Shown one piece after another: positions 21,981-32,052 of a stretch of 64,000 bases of DNA. The translations under genes were made by a program, and so were the position numbers. Source of the DNA: Cryptomeria japonica (taxonomy: Eukaryota > Streptophyta > Pinopsida > Cupressales > Cupressaceae); assembly GCF_030272615.1 (NCBI RefSeq), contig NC_081413.1, forward strand, positions 99,728,239 through 99,792,238. Reading direction: 5' to 3'. How positions within the stretch are numbered: position 1 is the stretch's first letter; the number at the start of each line of letters is the position of its first letter. The notes under the pieces are model-generated. The model saw nothing but the letters and a program-made list of their open reading frames with translations, was not told the origin of the DNA and ran no database searches.

Positions 21981-24900
21981 TCATCTATAAAACCTCTCTT
22001 CTAGAACCTTGTTCCCTTTCCAATGCTCCTTTTTAGCATATGCAATGAATCTGGACACGATTCCTTCAATCTCAGCCATAGGAATCTCGGGAAGATTCCT
22101 CATTCGTTCCTCCAAGTGAATAATCTGATCAAAGGCCTTGAGAAGAGCTGCGTCCCATTCAGGCTCGAGTTCCTTAATTTTCTCAATCAGGAGCATAGTA
22201 GCAAACATTTGATCTCTTTGCTCATCTGTAATAACATTCTCACCTTTGCAAAAGATGACTTTGACCCTTTCTTCTAATTCTTGGAGATCCACATCTGTCT
22301 CAACTTCGATCCTTCTGCCAAGAATAGTGCATAAAACCCCAAATACTTTGTCCTGGATTGGATGGATGACCTCCTCCACTTGATTGCATTTGGCGCTGGT
22401 GTCCTCGAAAAGAACTTCCTTCATCTGGAGTAAAGTAGACCACTGGAGTAAATTATGAGCTCCTCCATCCATTATCTTTTCTTGTGCTAAGGTCTTCCTC
22501 GATGTTTGCCTGATTACTTGAAGGACAAGAATGATGACATCTTTAGTATGAGCAAAGGCGGCTACTGTTATCATTAGGTTGTGGATGATCTCAAGGACCT
22601 GGATAGCCCGATGAATGGTCTGCATCATTCTTGTTGCAAACTCAATGGCAACTGTATGGGATTTATCAATCCAAGAGCTCATAAGCTGGACCAAGCTCTT
22701 AACTTTCTCTGCTTCACCAACTGATTCAAGGGGAAGTGCTTGCATGGGAGATACTGCTGGATCCTGACGTCCCAAGGGCTGACTGAGGTGGCTAAAGTAG
22801 CTTCTCCAAGAACCTCTCTCTCTCTCAAGTTTTCTACTCTTTTCCATTTCTTCCTTAAGTTTATCTTTAAGTGCCTCAAATGAATCAGTTGCCTCATCCA
22901 ATGCCTGCTCGGTGGTGAGTGGACCAAGCTCAACGGTTTCTACATCATACTTTTCTGCAAGGATTTCACCCTCGTACTTGTCCACTGCCGGTGTAGCTAT
23001 CTGCAACTTCCTGGACCCTGTCTCATCTATGATCATCTTGGACATTTTGGTGGCCTTCTTCTTTTCTGTTACTCTCTGAGAATCTCCAACAAGGCTATCT
23101 AAATCAATCACATTATCTTCTTCGTCTTCGATCACAATCACCCTTGTTAATCTCTCCTTCAACCAATCTGGAATGGCGGACCTTGTCTCTCTAACTTGTA
23201 TTTCTTTAGGTAGTGACTCTTCTTTCCGGAGGGGAGACGTCGCTTCATCGTCATTCTGGTCTTCATGTAGCTCATTGACTTGGGGAGATTGACTTGATGA
23301 ACGTTGAGATGCCTGTCCTTCTTCATGTTTATCATTCTGAACCATTGACTCCATAGATTCCTCAACTTCAAGTGTCCTCTTCTCTTGTCGAGAAGATGTG
23401 CCGGATGAGCGATCTCGATTGGCCTCTTGCTTCTTCTTGGAAGATTCTCTTTTCTCAGGTCTTTCCTTCCTCTTCGCACCTCTATGATGGGGATTGCCTT
23501 CACTTACGCTTCTGGGGTGAAGATTGCCTTCGCTTGTGCTTCTAGGATGAGGATGGCCCTCACTTACGCTTGCTCCTTCTGCCGACCTTTCCTCCAAGGT
23601 AAAAGTCATTGATATATTCTGCTCTCTCAACTTTTGATGTTGCACATCAACCCATCTGCGAGTACAAGACAAAACTGGAGCCATCAAAGTTTTCAAGTCC
23701 ACAACCTCAGGTTCATTCCAATCTATCTTTACTGCCTTGTCCTCTCTATCATAAGAGGATTGGAGGTGCCTGCCACTGTCCTGAGCTTGATCGGCCACTC
23801 TGTAAACTTTGCATTTCCTGATGATATCCAAAGGCAATCTGGAATGCATCTTTCTTTTCACTTCTAAATCATCTGAGAGATTCATCCAAAAGTCTTCTAC
23901 CTGACATTCATGCTTGTATTTTCTACCAACTGTCTCTTGTATATGCCCATAAGGATCAAAATTCTCCCTCAATGAAAAGAATGAAAATGAATATAAGGCC
24001 AACTCCCTTTCTGCATCATCTAAAGCTGGAACATTAGGACATACCTCAACTGAATTTCCTAATATGATAGGTACAGGAATTCCATTTCCATGCCTGTGTC
24101 TGAATGCCTTCACATAAGCTGCCAGTTGCCTAGTCACCTCAAGTAATACTATCTTGTCTGTTGGATATCTTGGCAACATATATGGAGGTGAAGGACACCC
24201 ATGAACTCTAATATATGTAAACTTCTGGAATTGGATAAACCAAGCACCATACCTCTTTACAAGTTCTTGTGCCTCCTGAGATAGCCGATTATGAATCCCG
24301 CCTTGCAGTGTCCTGGTGATGTTCATTGTGAAGGTATCATTGACTAACTTGTAATTACTCCCAGGTGGATGATGCAAATGAGCATAAGAGTCACAAACTC
24401 TGACTTCTCCAGGTCCTCTTCCAATTGCTCCTCTGTGAGGTAATCCTGCATATTCAAAACTCCTGATTAAGGCATACATGATGTACGAACTCATGTGGAA
24501 GGATTTAGTAGCCTTCAGTCTTCTCAACTGTACGTCCAAGCAATGGCTAATAATTCTAGCCCAATGAATTGTTCCTTTTCCTTGAACTATCACTTGGATG
24601 AAGAAGAACATCCACTTCTCAAAATAGAAGGCTTGAGGAGCGCCTGTAACTCGATTGAGTAAGGTTATCAAATCTCTGTACTCCTCCTGGAAGTCGATCC
24701 TATGTGGTGTGTTGGGAATCTTGCTCAGGCGAGGACGACTTTTGAGTAGCCAATTCTTGTTGATGATGCTCAAGCAAGTGTCTGGATCATCTTCGTACAT
24801 GGATCTAGCTCCTTCCAAGCTTTTGTAAATCATGTCTTTATGTTCTGGTAGATGAAGAGCTTCACTGATAGCCTCATTTGAAAGATAAGCCAAAGTGTTT

Positions 24901-25214
24901 CCTTCCTTGGACACGATCGATCTTGACTGTGGATCATAATGGCGGGCACATTCGATCATCAACTCCATGCACTGGATTGCAGGAGGGAAGCCGACCGCCT
25001 TGATAATGCCACTTTCAATTATTCTCCTTGCGACAGGTGATGGCTTGCCAATGTAAGGGACCTCTCGAAACTTCTTCACACTGAAGTTTCCCAAGTTGGT
25101 ATCTCCAATGTTGCTCCATTTTGACACGATCTTGGTCTCCAATTCTTCATTCTTTTGATCTTCCTTCATGAGAGCTGGACGACTGGTGGATGCTCCTGGC
25201 TTTGGGGTCGCCAT
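21981..25214 (-). CDS. Conserved protein of unknown function carried by E1 (1077 aa)
   Basis: The longest intact frame in the window. The ATG at 25214 lies in AAGATGGCG, a good plant start context; the frame upstream is open for a few codons but lies mostly in the predicted intron. I do not recognise the family. Residues about 50-450 form a compact conserved region (GKPSPVARRIIESGIIKAVG, HWARIISHCLDVQLRRL, IRSFEYAGLPHRG, RVHGCPSPPYMLPRYPT), loosely reminiscent of plant retroelement-associated domains such as Transposase_32. Residues about 545-575 hold three decapeptide repeats like SEGNPHPRSA. A Lys/Arg-rich tract (about 578-603) could be a nuclear signal. A short coiled coil (about 778-801) and a helical C-terminus follow. 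No CCHC, DTG, RT or DDE motif. A second copy in E2 has one frameshift. Confidence 0.85.
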   Translation of the reverse strand: MATPKPGASTSRPALMKEDQKNEELETKIVSKWSNIGDTNLGNFSVKKFREVPYIGKPSPVARRIIESGIIKAVGFPPAIQCMELMIECARHYDPQSRSIVSKEGNTLAYLSNEAISEALHLPEHKDMIYKSLEGARSMYEDDPDTCLSIINKNWLLKSRPRLSKIPNTPHRIDFQEEYRDLITLLNRVTGAPQAFYFEKWMFFFIQVIVQGKGTIHWARIISHCLDVQLRRLKATKSFHMSSYIMYALIRSFEYAGLPHRGAIGRGPGEVRVCDSYAHLHHPPGSNYKLVNDTFTMNITRTLQGGIHNRLSQEAQELVKRYGAWFIQFQKFTYIRVHGCPSPPYMLPRYPTDKIVLLEVTRQLAAYVKAFRHRHGNGIPVPIILGNSVEVCPNVPALDDAERELALYSFSFFSLRENFDPYGHIQETVGRKYKHECQVEDFWMNLSDDLEVKRKMHSRLPLDIIRKCKVYRVADQAQDSGRHLQSSYDREDKAVKIDWNEPEVVDLKTLMAPVLSCTRRWVDVQHQKLREQNISMTFTLEERSAEGASVSEGHPHPRSTSEGNLHPRSVSEGNPHHRGAKRKERPEKRESSKKKQEANRDRSSGTSSRQEKRTLEVEESMESMVQNDKHEEGQASQRSSSQSPQVNELHEDQNDDEATSPLRKEESLPKEIQVRETRSAIPDWLKERLTRVIVIEDEEDNVIDLDSLVGDSQRVTEKKKATKMSKMIIDETGSRKLQIATPAVDKYEGEILAEKYDVETVELGPLTTEQALDEATDSFEALKDKLKEEMEKSRKLERERGSWRSYFSHLSQPLGRQDPAVSPMQALPLESVGEAEKVKSLVQLMSSWIDKSHTVAIEFATRMMQTIHRAIQVLEIIHNLMITVAAFAHTKDVIILVLQVIRQTSRKTLAQEKIMDGGAHNLLQWSTLLQMKEVLFEDTSAKCNQVEEVIHPIQDKVFGVLCTILGRRIEVETDVDLQELEERVKVIFCKGENVITDEQRDQMFATMLLIEKIKELEPEWDAALLKAFDQIIHLEERMRNLPEIPMAEIEGIVSRFIAYAKKEHWKGNKVLEERFYR

Positions 25215-25222
25215 CTTGACAC

Positions 25223-25395
25223 CTACACAACATTTCATAATGAGCAATATATCTTGGAACGTAAAAATATAGATTAAGTTTAAATTTAGGAAACTTCATG
25301 ATAAATCCTTGAATTATCATTTCCTAAATATGACGATGCAATTGGAAATTCAAAATTTCAAAATTTAAACAAGGCTAGGAAGATCTTCACCATAC
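25223..25395 (-). other. Predicted 5'-UTR intron of the E1 gene
   Basis: Donor GGGTATGG at 25395 and acceptor TTGTGTAG ending at 25223, eight bases before the start ATG; the 173 bases between are AT-rich, as in plant introns. E2 keeps both sites (GAGGTATGG at 63977, TTGTGTAG at 63781) while the sequence between has drifted in length (197 bp). Splicing is inferred from sequence only. Confidence 0.55.
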
Positions 25396-25709
25396 CCTTC
25401 TTTGAGAACTATCTCTAAAAAAGATGTAAAAATTAAGAATTTTGCTAGGCAAAATATGGATCGAAGTCTTCAACGTGAGCTTCCTCTAGCAATTTCGCCA
25501 CCCTTAGCCTTCAACGCTTTGAGGAAAATTCGCTCCTCCTCTAACCTCTAGCAAAGCTCGCACTTCTCCTTGGATTGAAAAATCGCACCTTCTCTTTGGA
25601 TCAAAATTCGCCCTTCTCTTTGGATGAGATTTTGCTCCTTTTGTTGCTTCTCCAAATTGCACTTAAACAATGATTGAATGATGGATCAAAATGTTTCACA
25701 ATACCCTTT

Positions 25710-25719
25710 CTTATATAGG
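25710..25719 (-). promoter_or_regulatory. TATA box upstream of the E1 gene
   Basis: Minus-strand CCTATATAAG, about 490 bp before the ATG, with the predicted 5'-UTR intron between. It is separate from the tail TATA near 21785, so the gene seems to have its own promoter. Confidence 0.5.
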
Positions 25720-26049
25720 CGCTCACCATTATACTCTCCCATAGGCCAACTTGGTGGAAATGAAGCAAATAATAAACAAAATTAAATAGAAAGGAGGCCG
25801 ACCTTTATAAAATATTTAAAATAAAACTCCAAGCGCACTCCTTTCATTTAATAATTTAATTAATTAATCAAATGCCTTTGCAATTAAATTTCGATTTTTT
25901 AAAAAGGCTAAATTCAATTATTAAATGCCTTATGCGAACTCATTAAATGCCAATTTTAAAAAAATATTTCAAAGTTTTATCGAATTTGGCATTTAATGCA
26001 ATTCAAAAAGTGTTGGCGCCTAGTATGGGAGATATTTGGGACATCAAAA

Positions 26050-27805
26050 TATCGCTCTGGTCCCTGGGTGAGGGACAGGAATGCCTCATGCATTTTAGCC
26101 TTGCGTTCTTGTCTTTTCCAACCGCCAAATCGAGTTGCGAGGCAGGCAATGATCTTTATTGTTTGCTTCATGCATATCCAATTCACCTTTTCAAGATTAA
26201 CTGAGCTATCCCAAGGATTTTCACCTTGGTCCTCCAGTGAACTACAGGAGCGAACTTTGCATTTGAGCTTGAAATTGTTGACTTTTGGGGGCAATTCCTT
26301 GTTTATCGTCCTTCGAAAGGCATTTTGGACATTGCATGACCTTGCCTTGGCGTGGTTTTGGAAGGAAATGACTAATTCTATAGAAATCGCCCTGGTCCTC
26401 CAGTGAAGGACAGGAGCGATCCTTAGTCCATGGCGCAAATCTTCAATCAACTTGATATCAAATTGTCTTCAAGGCATAAAATGTCATTGCTTACTCCATC
26501 TTGAATGTTTGAAACGAAAGCGGCATCTTAAAATTAGGTATACTTGAATATTTCGCTCTGGTCCCTTGGAGAGGGACAGGAGCGCCTTAACCAATTCCAT
26601 CAAGTTCTCGTGGTCTTCACAACTTTGTTCCTCTTTGAAGCGTTCCTAATATCATCTCCATCATGCGCCTAGGCTCGGACTTGCCCAAATTCGGAGAGGA
26701 AGGCTGGACAATCTATATTTCGCCCTGGTCCCTTGGAGAGGGACAGGAGCGATCTTGCATTTATAAGCTCACTTGTATTTTGCCAACTTTCAAATTTGTC
26801 TTCAATGGAGCGATTAGGCCTTCCTTTACTCATCCAAAACATGAGATTCGTTTTAACTTTGCGGGAAATTTGCCTTATGAGGAGATCGCTCTGGTCCCTT
26901 GGAGAGGGACAGGAGCGCCTTGGCCATTACGGGTTTACTTTGCGTTTTGCAACCTTCAAAATTATCTTCAACGGGTTGATTGTGCCTTCTTTCCTTCATC
27001 TCAAGCTTGAAATTTGCTTTACCTTGGTCCAAAACTTGTCTTGAGGGAAAATCGCTCTGGTCCCTGGGAGAGGGACAGGAGCTATTTTTGAAATTCGCTT
27101 TGGTCCCTTGGTCAAGGACAGGAGCGCCCATTGCAACTTGGGTTGATTTTCAACTTTGTAGACGGCTCAAGTTATATTCAATAAGCAAAACTAACTTTCC
27201 TTGTCCTCCTCAAATCGCGAAATCATTTAAATCTTGTGAGGACAATGCAATTTAGGAATTCAAACTCCGGTCCTTCAGTGAGGGACAGGAGCGATTTTGT
27301 CATTTTAGCATATTTCCTTACTAGTTGGTCGCTCAAATTATATTCAATGGACAAAACGTGCCCTCCTTGACCTCTTCCAATCAAAAAAGATGTCTTGGCC
27401 CTGCAAGGATAGTGCAATTCTGAAAAACAAGCTCCGGTCCTTCAGTGAGGGATAGGAGCGATTTTGTTCCTTAGGGTCAAATCTTCACAATTTTCATCTC
27501 AATTCTCCTTTGCTGGGAAAGATATCATCATTTTGCAAGCTATGACCAAGAGTCAAAATCCAAAAATTGTCCAAGGAGATGTGTTTGAGGAAAATCACTC
27601 TGGTCCCTGGGAGAGGGACAGGAGCGAACTTGCCTTGAATCTTCAAAATTCATCATTTTTGAGTCTTTGAAATCTTCAAAATATTCAATTTACGTCCAAT
27701 TTGTCCTCCTGGAGACCCTGCATAAAACAATTTAAACAAGTCAATAACCAATATGCACCAAAATATCATTTTCGCCCTGCTCCCTGGGTGGGGGATAGGG
27801 GCAAT
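26050..27805. repeat. Array of twelve near-palindromic motifs, mostly 163-176 bp apart
   Basis: A 31-33-bp motif starting CGCTCTGGTCCCT and ending AGGGACAGGAGCG recurs at about 26053, 26221, 26390, 26553, 26721, 26885, 27053, 27097, 27265, 27431, 27597 and 27773. Steps are 163-176 bp except one of 44 bp. The two ends are imperfect complements, so each copy can form a hairpin. Spacers share diluted similarity (for instance TTCAAAATT-TCTTCAA and CAATGGA tracts), so this is an old tandem repeat whose motif stayed much better conserved than the rest. It lies upstream of the E1 gene promoter. Confidence 0.85.
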
Positions 27806-28599
27806 TTCACCTCTGCAGGCCAAAATATCCACATTTTTGATCTTCAATCACTTGACAAGGCAAAATTAGGCCATTTCCAAGGCCAGGGGCAAGTTAGTAA
27901 ACTTTCCAAAATTTGGTCAAAATTCACCCGGACAGAATTACATAATTTAATCATTGAAATGCTAACACTTTTAAACCTAACTTGAAATTGCCCTCAAAAT
28001 CTTAACTGGACCCATCCTGAGACAAACTTGACTTCCTGGCAGGCTCATCCTATTTCAAAATTGCAATCAATGCGAGGATGCTTAATAATCTGTCAAAATT
28101 GGACTGGACTTCAGCTTGAAAATAACAAAGGAAACCCTAAGGCTTAACCCTAATCCAGATGACTCACTCATTCGATTCAAAAACCCTAAAGGCAGAGAGA
28201 AGAACAGGCAAAACAAGAGCGAAAAAGAGGGGGCCCCCATTTTAATGGGGCGATGTGTGAAATGGTCACAACACTGTCCCATCCTGTTTTTATTTCAGTT
28301 TTAGATAGATAGGGGGAGCCTTTCCTTAATTAGGAGAGTTTCATACTCACACAATTGTGGTTGAAGCCACAATTTTGTTTGCTTTCACAAGTGTACAAAA
28401 TTTTCAACCAACACCATCACAACATAGATATACTCATATCCATACATGAGCGTTATCTATGTATGCGTGTGGGTATGAACATCTCTATATACATAAATCC
28501 ATAAAAATGCCTTTGATGGCAATCTAGAAAAAATATAACTATATATATATATATATATACATACGTGTATATTACAATATACATATGTATATGCATATA

Positions 28600-28723
28600 T
28601 ATTTATATTTTTATATTAATCCATTCATATTGAATATAAATAAACACACGTATGTATATATATATATATATTTATTTTTATATATTAATCCATTCATATT
28701 GAATATATATAAACACACGTATG

Positions 28724-28754
<31 letters not shown>

Positions 28755-28815
28755 ATCCATTCATACTGAATATAAATAAACACACATGTATATATATATA
28801 TATGTACATGTGTGT
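28600..28815. repeat. AT-rich minisatellite in LTR C1
   Basis: Three units with TAATCCATTCATA-TGAATAT starting at about 28617, 28686 and 28752 (66-69 bp apart), embedded in TA runs from 28540 to 28850. LTR C2 has only a short non-repetitive tract at the matching point (about 44885-44925), so the array grew after the copies separated. The open frame here encodes only Tyr/Ile runs and is not a gene. Confidence 0.85.
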
Positions 28816-29199
28816 GTAATATATATATATATATATATATATAAAGAGAGACATTAAGAAGATAACCACAACATCAAGAGAATAAACTTAGACCAAGGAT
28901 ACCCAACTACCTGACGGTACAAGGGTGACAAACTGACTCTAGGTCAACTTTAGTAGGGTGATACGGACCTTACTCTACCAAGACCGAGATGCTCAAAGTG
29001 TACATCCGATTAATTGGACCTAGGACTCATTAGCAATGTTATTTTCTAATATTTGCGACCCTCTCCTTGATGATACGGCCTCCCTCCTGAGGATGTTGTG
29101 GTTCCAGAAAACACTTGGTCACAAGAATATTCAGTTAGTCACATCTTAACTGGTTTGTCAGTTTCGTAAAATATTGCAATTAAATAACTTCATCAATCA

Positions 29200-29797
29200 G
29201 TTACTATTCTAGATCCTCCTCAGGGATCTTAGATGTGGAACTTCTTACTCAGATGTAGAGTTCTTTTTCTCCCTTATTTAACATGGTTGGTTCATCATGG
29301 GAAAACAACATGCTTTTCGGAAGACTCATGGAATGGCTTCCCTCAGACATAATTGAGGGTCAGGAATAAATAAAAACAATTTTATATTCTTCTTGGGGGA
29401 AAAAGTAAGTGATTATTTTTTAATTTCTTATCCACATGGCTTATGAAAAGCTCAATGGAAAGATGTTTGTAGTGTTATTGCTCTGCCTCATCAACAACAA
29501 AGACTTTCTCAAGAGCTTAGGAACAAAGTTGTTTACTTCAAGAATGCCAAAGATAAACTTATCTGGGCACCTTCAAAAATAGGCTCTTACACTGTGAAAC
29601 AAGGATATAAGGTTCTGGATGACAATGATGTAGCTCACCATTCTAGAGGTTTCTCTTTTTGCTAGAATGGGGCAGGCATACAAAAAGCAGGTTCTTTTGC
29701 TTGTCTTGTTCCTAAAGGACGAATCTTAACAAGTGACAGATTGTCTCATCTAGGTATAGCTCAGCCTTTTAAATGTATCTTGTGTGATGAAGCTTCA
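29200..29797 (+). pseudogene. LINE ORF2 fragment: zf-RVT region
   Basis: Plus-strand translation gives the region just before and within the LINE zf-RVT domain: LIWAPSKIGSYTVKQGYKVL, then after a stop and frame damage GRILTSDRLSHLGIAQPFKC and ILCDEA. This resembles the tail of a LINE reverse-transcriptase protein distinct from the LINE at 10452. Bases 29200-29400 show no clear coding similarity. The fragment ends abruptly near 29797, where gypsy-2 RNase H sequence begins in the opposite direction. Confidence 0.7.
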
Positions 29798-31065
29798 GTA
29801 TCAAGAGATAACTCCCTCCAACCAGCAGTAAGCTCGCAGAGTGAGCTTAAATGGGGCCTCCTGGATAAGGCATCTGCCACCACATTGTTTTTTCCTTTTA
29901 CATACTCAATATCGAAGTCATAAGCTTGTAGCTTACTCACCCATTTCTGCTGTCTCTCATTCAGATCCTTCTGATGCATGAAGTGTTTAAGACTGTTGTG
30001 ATCAGTCTTAACAATGAACTTACTTCCCACCAGATATTGTCTGAATTTTGCAAGTGCATGCATTACGGCAAGCATTTCCTTGTAATAAATGGAATATAGT
30101 CTCTCAGGACCTCTCAACTTTCTGCTCTCAAAAACTATAGGGTGCTTATCCTGCATGAGGACCGCACCAACACCTTCTCCAGATGCATCACATTGTAGCT
30201 CAAATGGCCTGGTGAAATCGGGCAATGCTAAAACTGGGCAGGAGCTCATGATCCTCTTAAACTGCTCAAATGTTGTCTGTGCCTTTTCGGACCATTCAAA
30301 AGCCCCTTTCTTGGTAAGATCTGTAAGGGGGGCAGCCAACTGAGAATATCCCTTTACAAACCTCCGATAGAATCCACACAACCCCAAAAATCCTCTCAGA
30401 TGTGTTATGTTTTCGGGAGTAGGCCAATCAATGATAGCTCTAATCTTTTCAGGGTCTACCTTCACACCACTAGCACTGATGATGTGACCAAGGTAGAGCA
30501 ACTCTTCCATCCCAAATTCACATTTGGATTCCTTGGTAAACAGGGATTCATATTCTAGTATGCCCAACACTTCATCCAACTGCTGAAGATGTTCTTTCCA
30601 AGATCTGTTGAATATTAGGATGTCATCAAAAAATATCAAAACAAACTTCCTCAATTGTTCTTGGAAGATTCCGTTCATGCATGACTGGAATGTAGCAGGA
30701 GCATTAGTCAAACCAAAGGGTATGACTAGGAACTCAAAATGCCCAAAGTGGCACCTGAAAGCAGTCTTCTCCACATCTAAAGCTCTCATTCTAATCTGAT
30801 GGTACCCTGATCTGAGGTCAATCTTGGAGAAGAACACTGCCCCATGTAGCTCATCAATGAGCTCATCAATCCTCGGAATAGGATACCGGTTCTTGATGGT
30901 TTTCTGATTCAGGGCTATGTAATCCACACACATGCGCATGGTCCCATCCTTCTTTCTCACCAAAACAATAGCTAAAGCAAAGGGGCTTTTGCTAGGACAG
31001 ATGTAACCCATGTCAAGCAATTCCTGAATTGCTTTCTCAATCTCATCTTTCTGCTTTTTTGGGTA
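29798..31065 (-). pseudogene. Gypsy-2 reverse transcriptase and RNase H
   Basis: Copies element RNA into DNA. Open for about 420 codons. Visible motifs: YICPSKSPFA, VRKKDGTMRMCVDY, YPIPRIDELID, FSKIDLRSGYHQI, AFRCHFGHFEFLVIPFGLTN, active site FFDD (usual YVDD or FADD), LGHIIS, FLGLCGFYRRF, then RNase H: LQCDASGEGVGAVL, YKEMLAVMHAL, KTDHNSLKHF, VADALSRR. In frame with the protease upstream but separated by one TGA at 31066-31068. The C-terminus is cut at about 29798, so the zinc-binding start and first catalytic Asp of integrase are absent on this strand. Confidence 0.92.
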
Positions 31066-32049
31066 TCAGTAAGGAGTAGTCATGACTGGCTTAGCTTCTT
31101 CCTCAAGTTCAATAATGTGTTCGACACCTCTTTCAGGAGGTTTGCCAGGAGGTGGGTTTTCGAACACCTTGCTTCTCTTAGTTATCAAATCTTGAATGTC
31201 TTTAGGATAACTTCTGTGCTCTTGTTGTTGTTCTGAAGGCATTACCATGATCTTGCTCCTATCCTTAACCATGGCTGGAAAATCTGAGGAATAGCTGCCC
31301 TTATCCACCACTGGATTGGAAGGCATTATCAAGCACTCCGCTGCCCACTCCACCTGATTATGGCGGATCAGCCTTTCCATTCTTTTCAAGGATACAACTT
31401 TAAGTCCCCCATGCGACATTCCTCTCAACACTACCTTCTTCCCTTCAGACATGAATTTCAGCTCCATGGTTTGTAGGTTTAGTGTGATCTCACCAAGAGA
31501 TCTCAACCATTGAATCCCGAGGACTGCATCATCAGTCCCTCCAATGCTTACCACAAAGAAATCATCTCTGATTTCATGATTCCCCAACTTCAGAGACATG
31601 TTGGAAATCATTCTATTACAGGATATAGTGGAGCCATCTGCTACCATGACTTTGAAGCCCTCAACTTCCTCTGCCACTAGTCTCTTTTTTGCAACAATCC
31701 TTTCATCAATGAAGTTGTGTGTTGCACCTGTGTCAATGAGAGCTATGACATGATGCTCTCCAATCACACCCCGTACTCTGAAAGACTCATTTTTGTGAAT
31801 GCTCGAGAGTTGAGCAACCACTCCTCTATCTTCTGACCCAAATTCAGGCCCTTCAGGAGCCTCTTCATACTCACTGTCCTCAACTTCAGTCTGCTGTTCT
31901 GAAATTTCAGATTGCGATCCATCTTCTGAATAGCATTCCATCTGATGCAAATTCCCTTTTCCATGGCACCTATGCCCGGGAACCCAAGGTTCTCTGCAAG
32001 AATAACATAGATTCTTTCTCCGGAGCTCTTGACGGAGCCGATCATCCAT
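31066..32049 (-). pseudogene. Gypsy-2 zinc knuckle and aspartic protease
   Basis: Continues the gag frame after one stop (32050-32052). It has a knuckle CYSCREPWVPGHRC near residue 15, an acidic linker, then the retropepsin: ALIDTGATHNFIDERI with catalytic DTG, and VLGIQWLRSLG in the flap and C-terminal part. The last residues (VEHIIELEEEAKPVMTTPY) lead into RT after the stop at 31066. It would cleave the polyprotein. Two point nonsense mutations separate three otherwise intact parts. Confidence 0.9.
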
Positions 32050-32052
32050 TCA

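Larger units (their letters stand above)
20946..28273 (-). mobile_element. E1: 7.3-kb TG...CA element carrying a gene, TSD CTGTC
   Basis: Left end TGTTGACGTG, right end TCACAACA, flanked by CTGTC at 20941-20945 and 28274-28278 and inserted in LTR D1. The left end and everything through the gene recur in E2 from 59467. No direct repeat between the two ends is visible, so there are not two LTRs. Minus-strand layout from 28273: leader, motif array (26050-27805), TATA (25710-25719), predicted 5'-UTR intron (25223-25395), CDS (25214-21981), then a U3/R/U5-like tail with a second TATA near 21785, ending ACACGTCAACA. Best reading: a giant solo LTR with a gene in U3, or an unclassified element. No RT, integrase or transposase motif is seen. 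Confidence 0.75.
17777..28413 (+). mobile_element. Solo LTR D1 (3.3 kb without E1), TSD CCATC
   Basis: Starts TGTTGTCCTC, ends AACCAACA, flanked by CCATC at 17772-17776 and 28414-28418, inside LTR C1. Removing E1 and its TSD leaves 3304 bp. A TTATAAATAG box near 20269 puts the transcription start near 20300 on the plus strand. U3 (17777-20270) has a degenerate tandem repeat at 18220-18610 with AAAAAACCCGATTTTGC units about 60 bp apart. Downstream, eight GTCTTTGAGCT motifs lie at 20350-20812. The right end (28274-28413) matches 57414-57560 in opposite orientation (D2). No gene is visible in the D1 sequence. Confidence 0.88.
10184..29199 (-). repeat. LTR C1, interrupted by a LINE and by D1/E1
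   Basis: Segments 10184-10451, 16668-17776 and 28414-29199 align in order with LTR C2 (about 43066-45274), so together they are one LTR whose inner part was cut off by gypsy-1. The outer end reads CTTCATCAATCA at 29199, exactly where C2 also stops matching. About 1 kb between 16684 and 17776 holds only this LTR sequence. In C1 an AT minisatellite (28540-28850) replaces a short non-repetitive tract of C2. No gene is visible in the LTR segments. Confidence 0.8.

Noticed and set aside
21981-25214. Calling the E protein a plant mobile domain/aminotransferase-like protein or a Gag
   Set aside because: Only a vague resemblance and no diagnostic motif could be read; left as unknown.
21981-25247. 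Starting the E1 gene at 25247
   Set aside because: That codon is TTG and lies in the predicted intron; ATG at 25214 has a good plant context and is conserved in E2.
26050-27805. Regularly spaced near-palindromic repeats look like a CRISPR array
   Set aside because: Spacers are about 135 bp and related to each other, the setting is a plant retroelement, and no cas genes exist.
20946-28273. Calling E1 a cut-and-paste DNA transposon
   Set aside because: Only TGTTG/CAACA is shared inversely at the ends and no transposase motif is visible; LTR-like ends fit better, though it is not excluded.
28678-28869. Open frame rich in Tyr and Ile
   Set aside because: It is a translation of TA microsatellite sequence.
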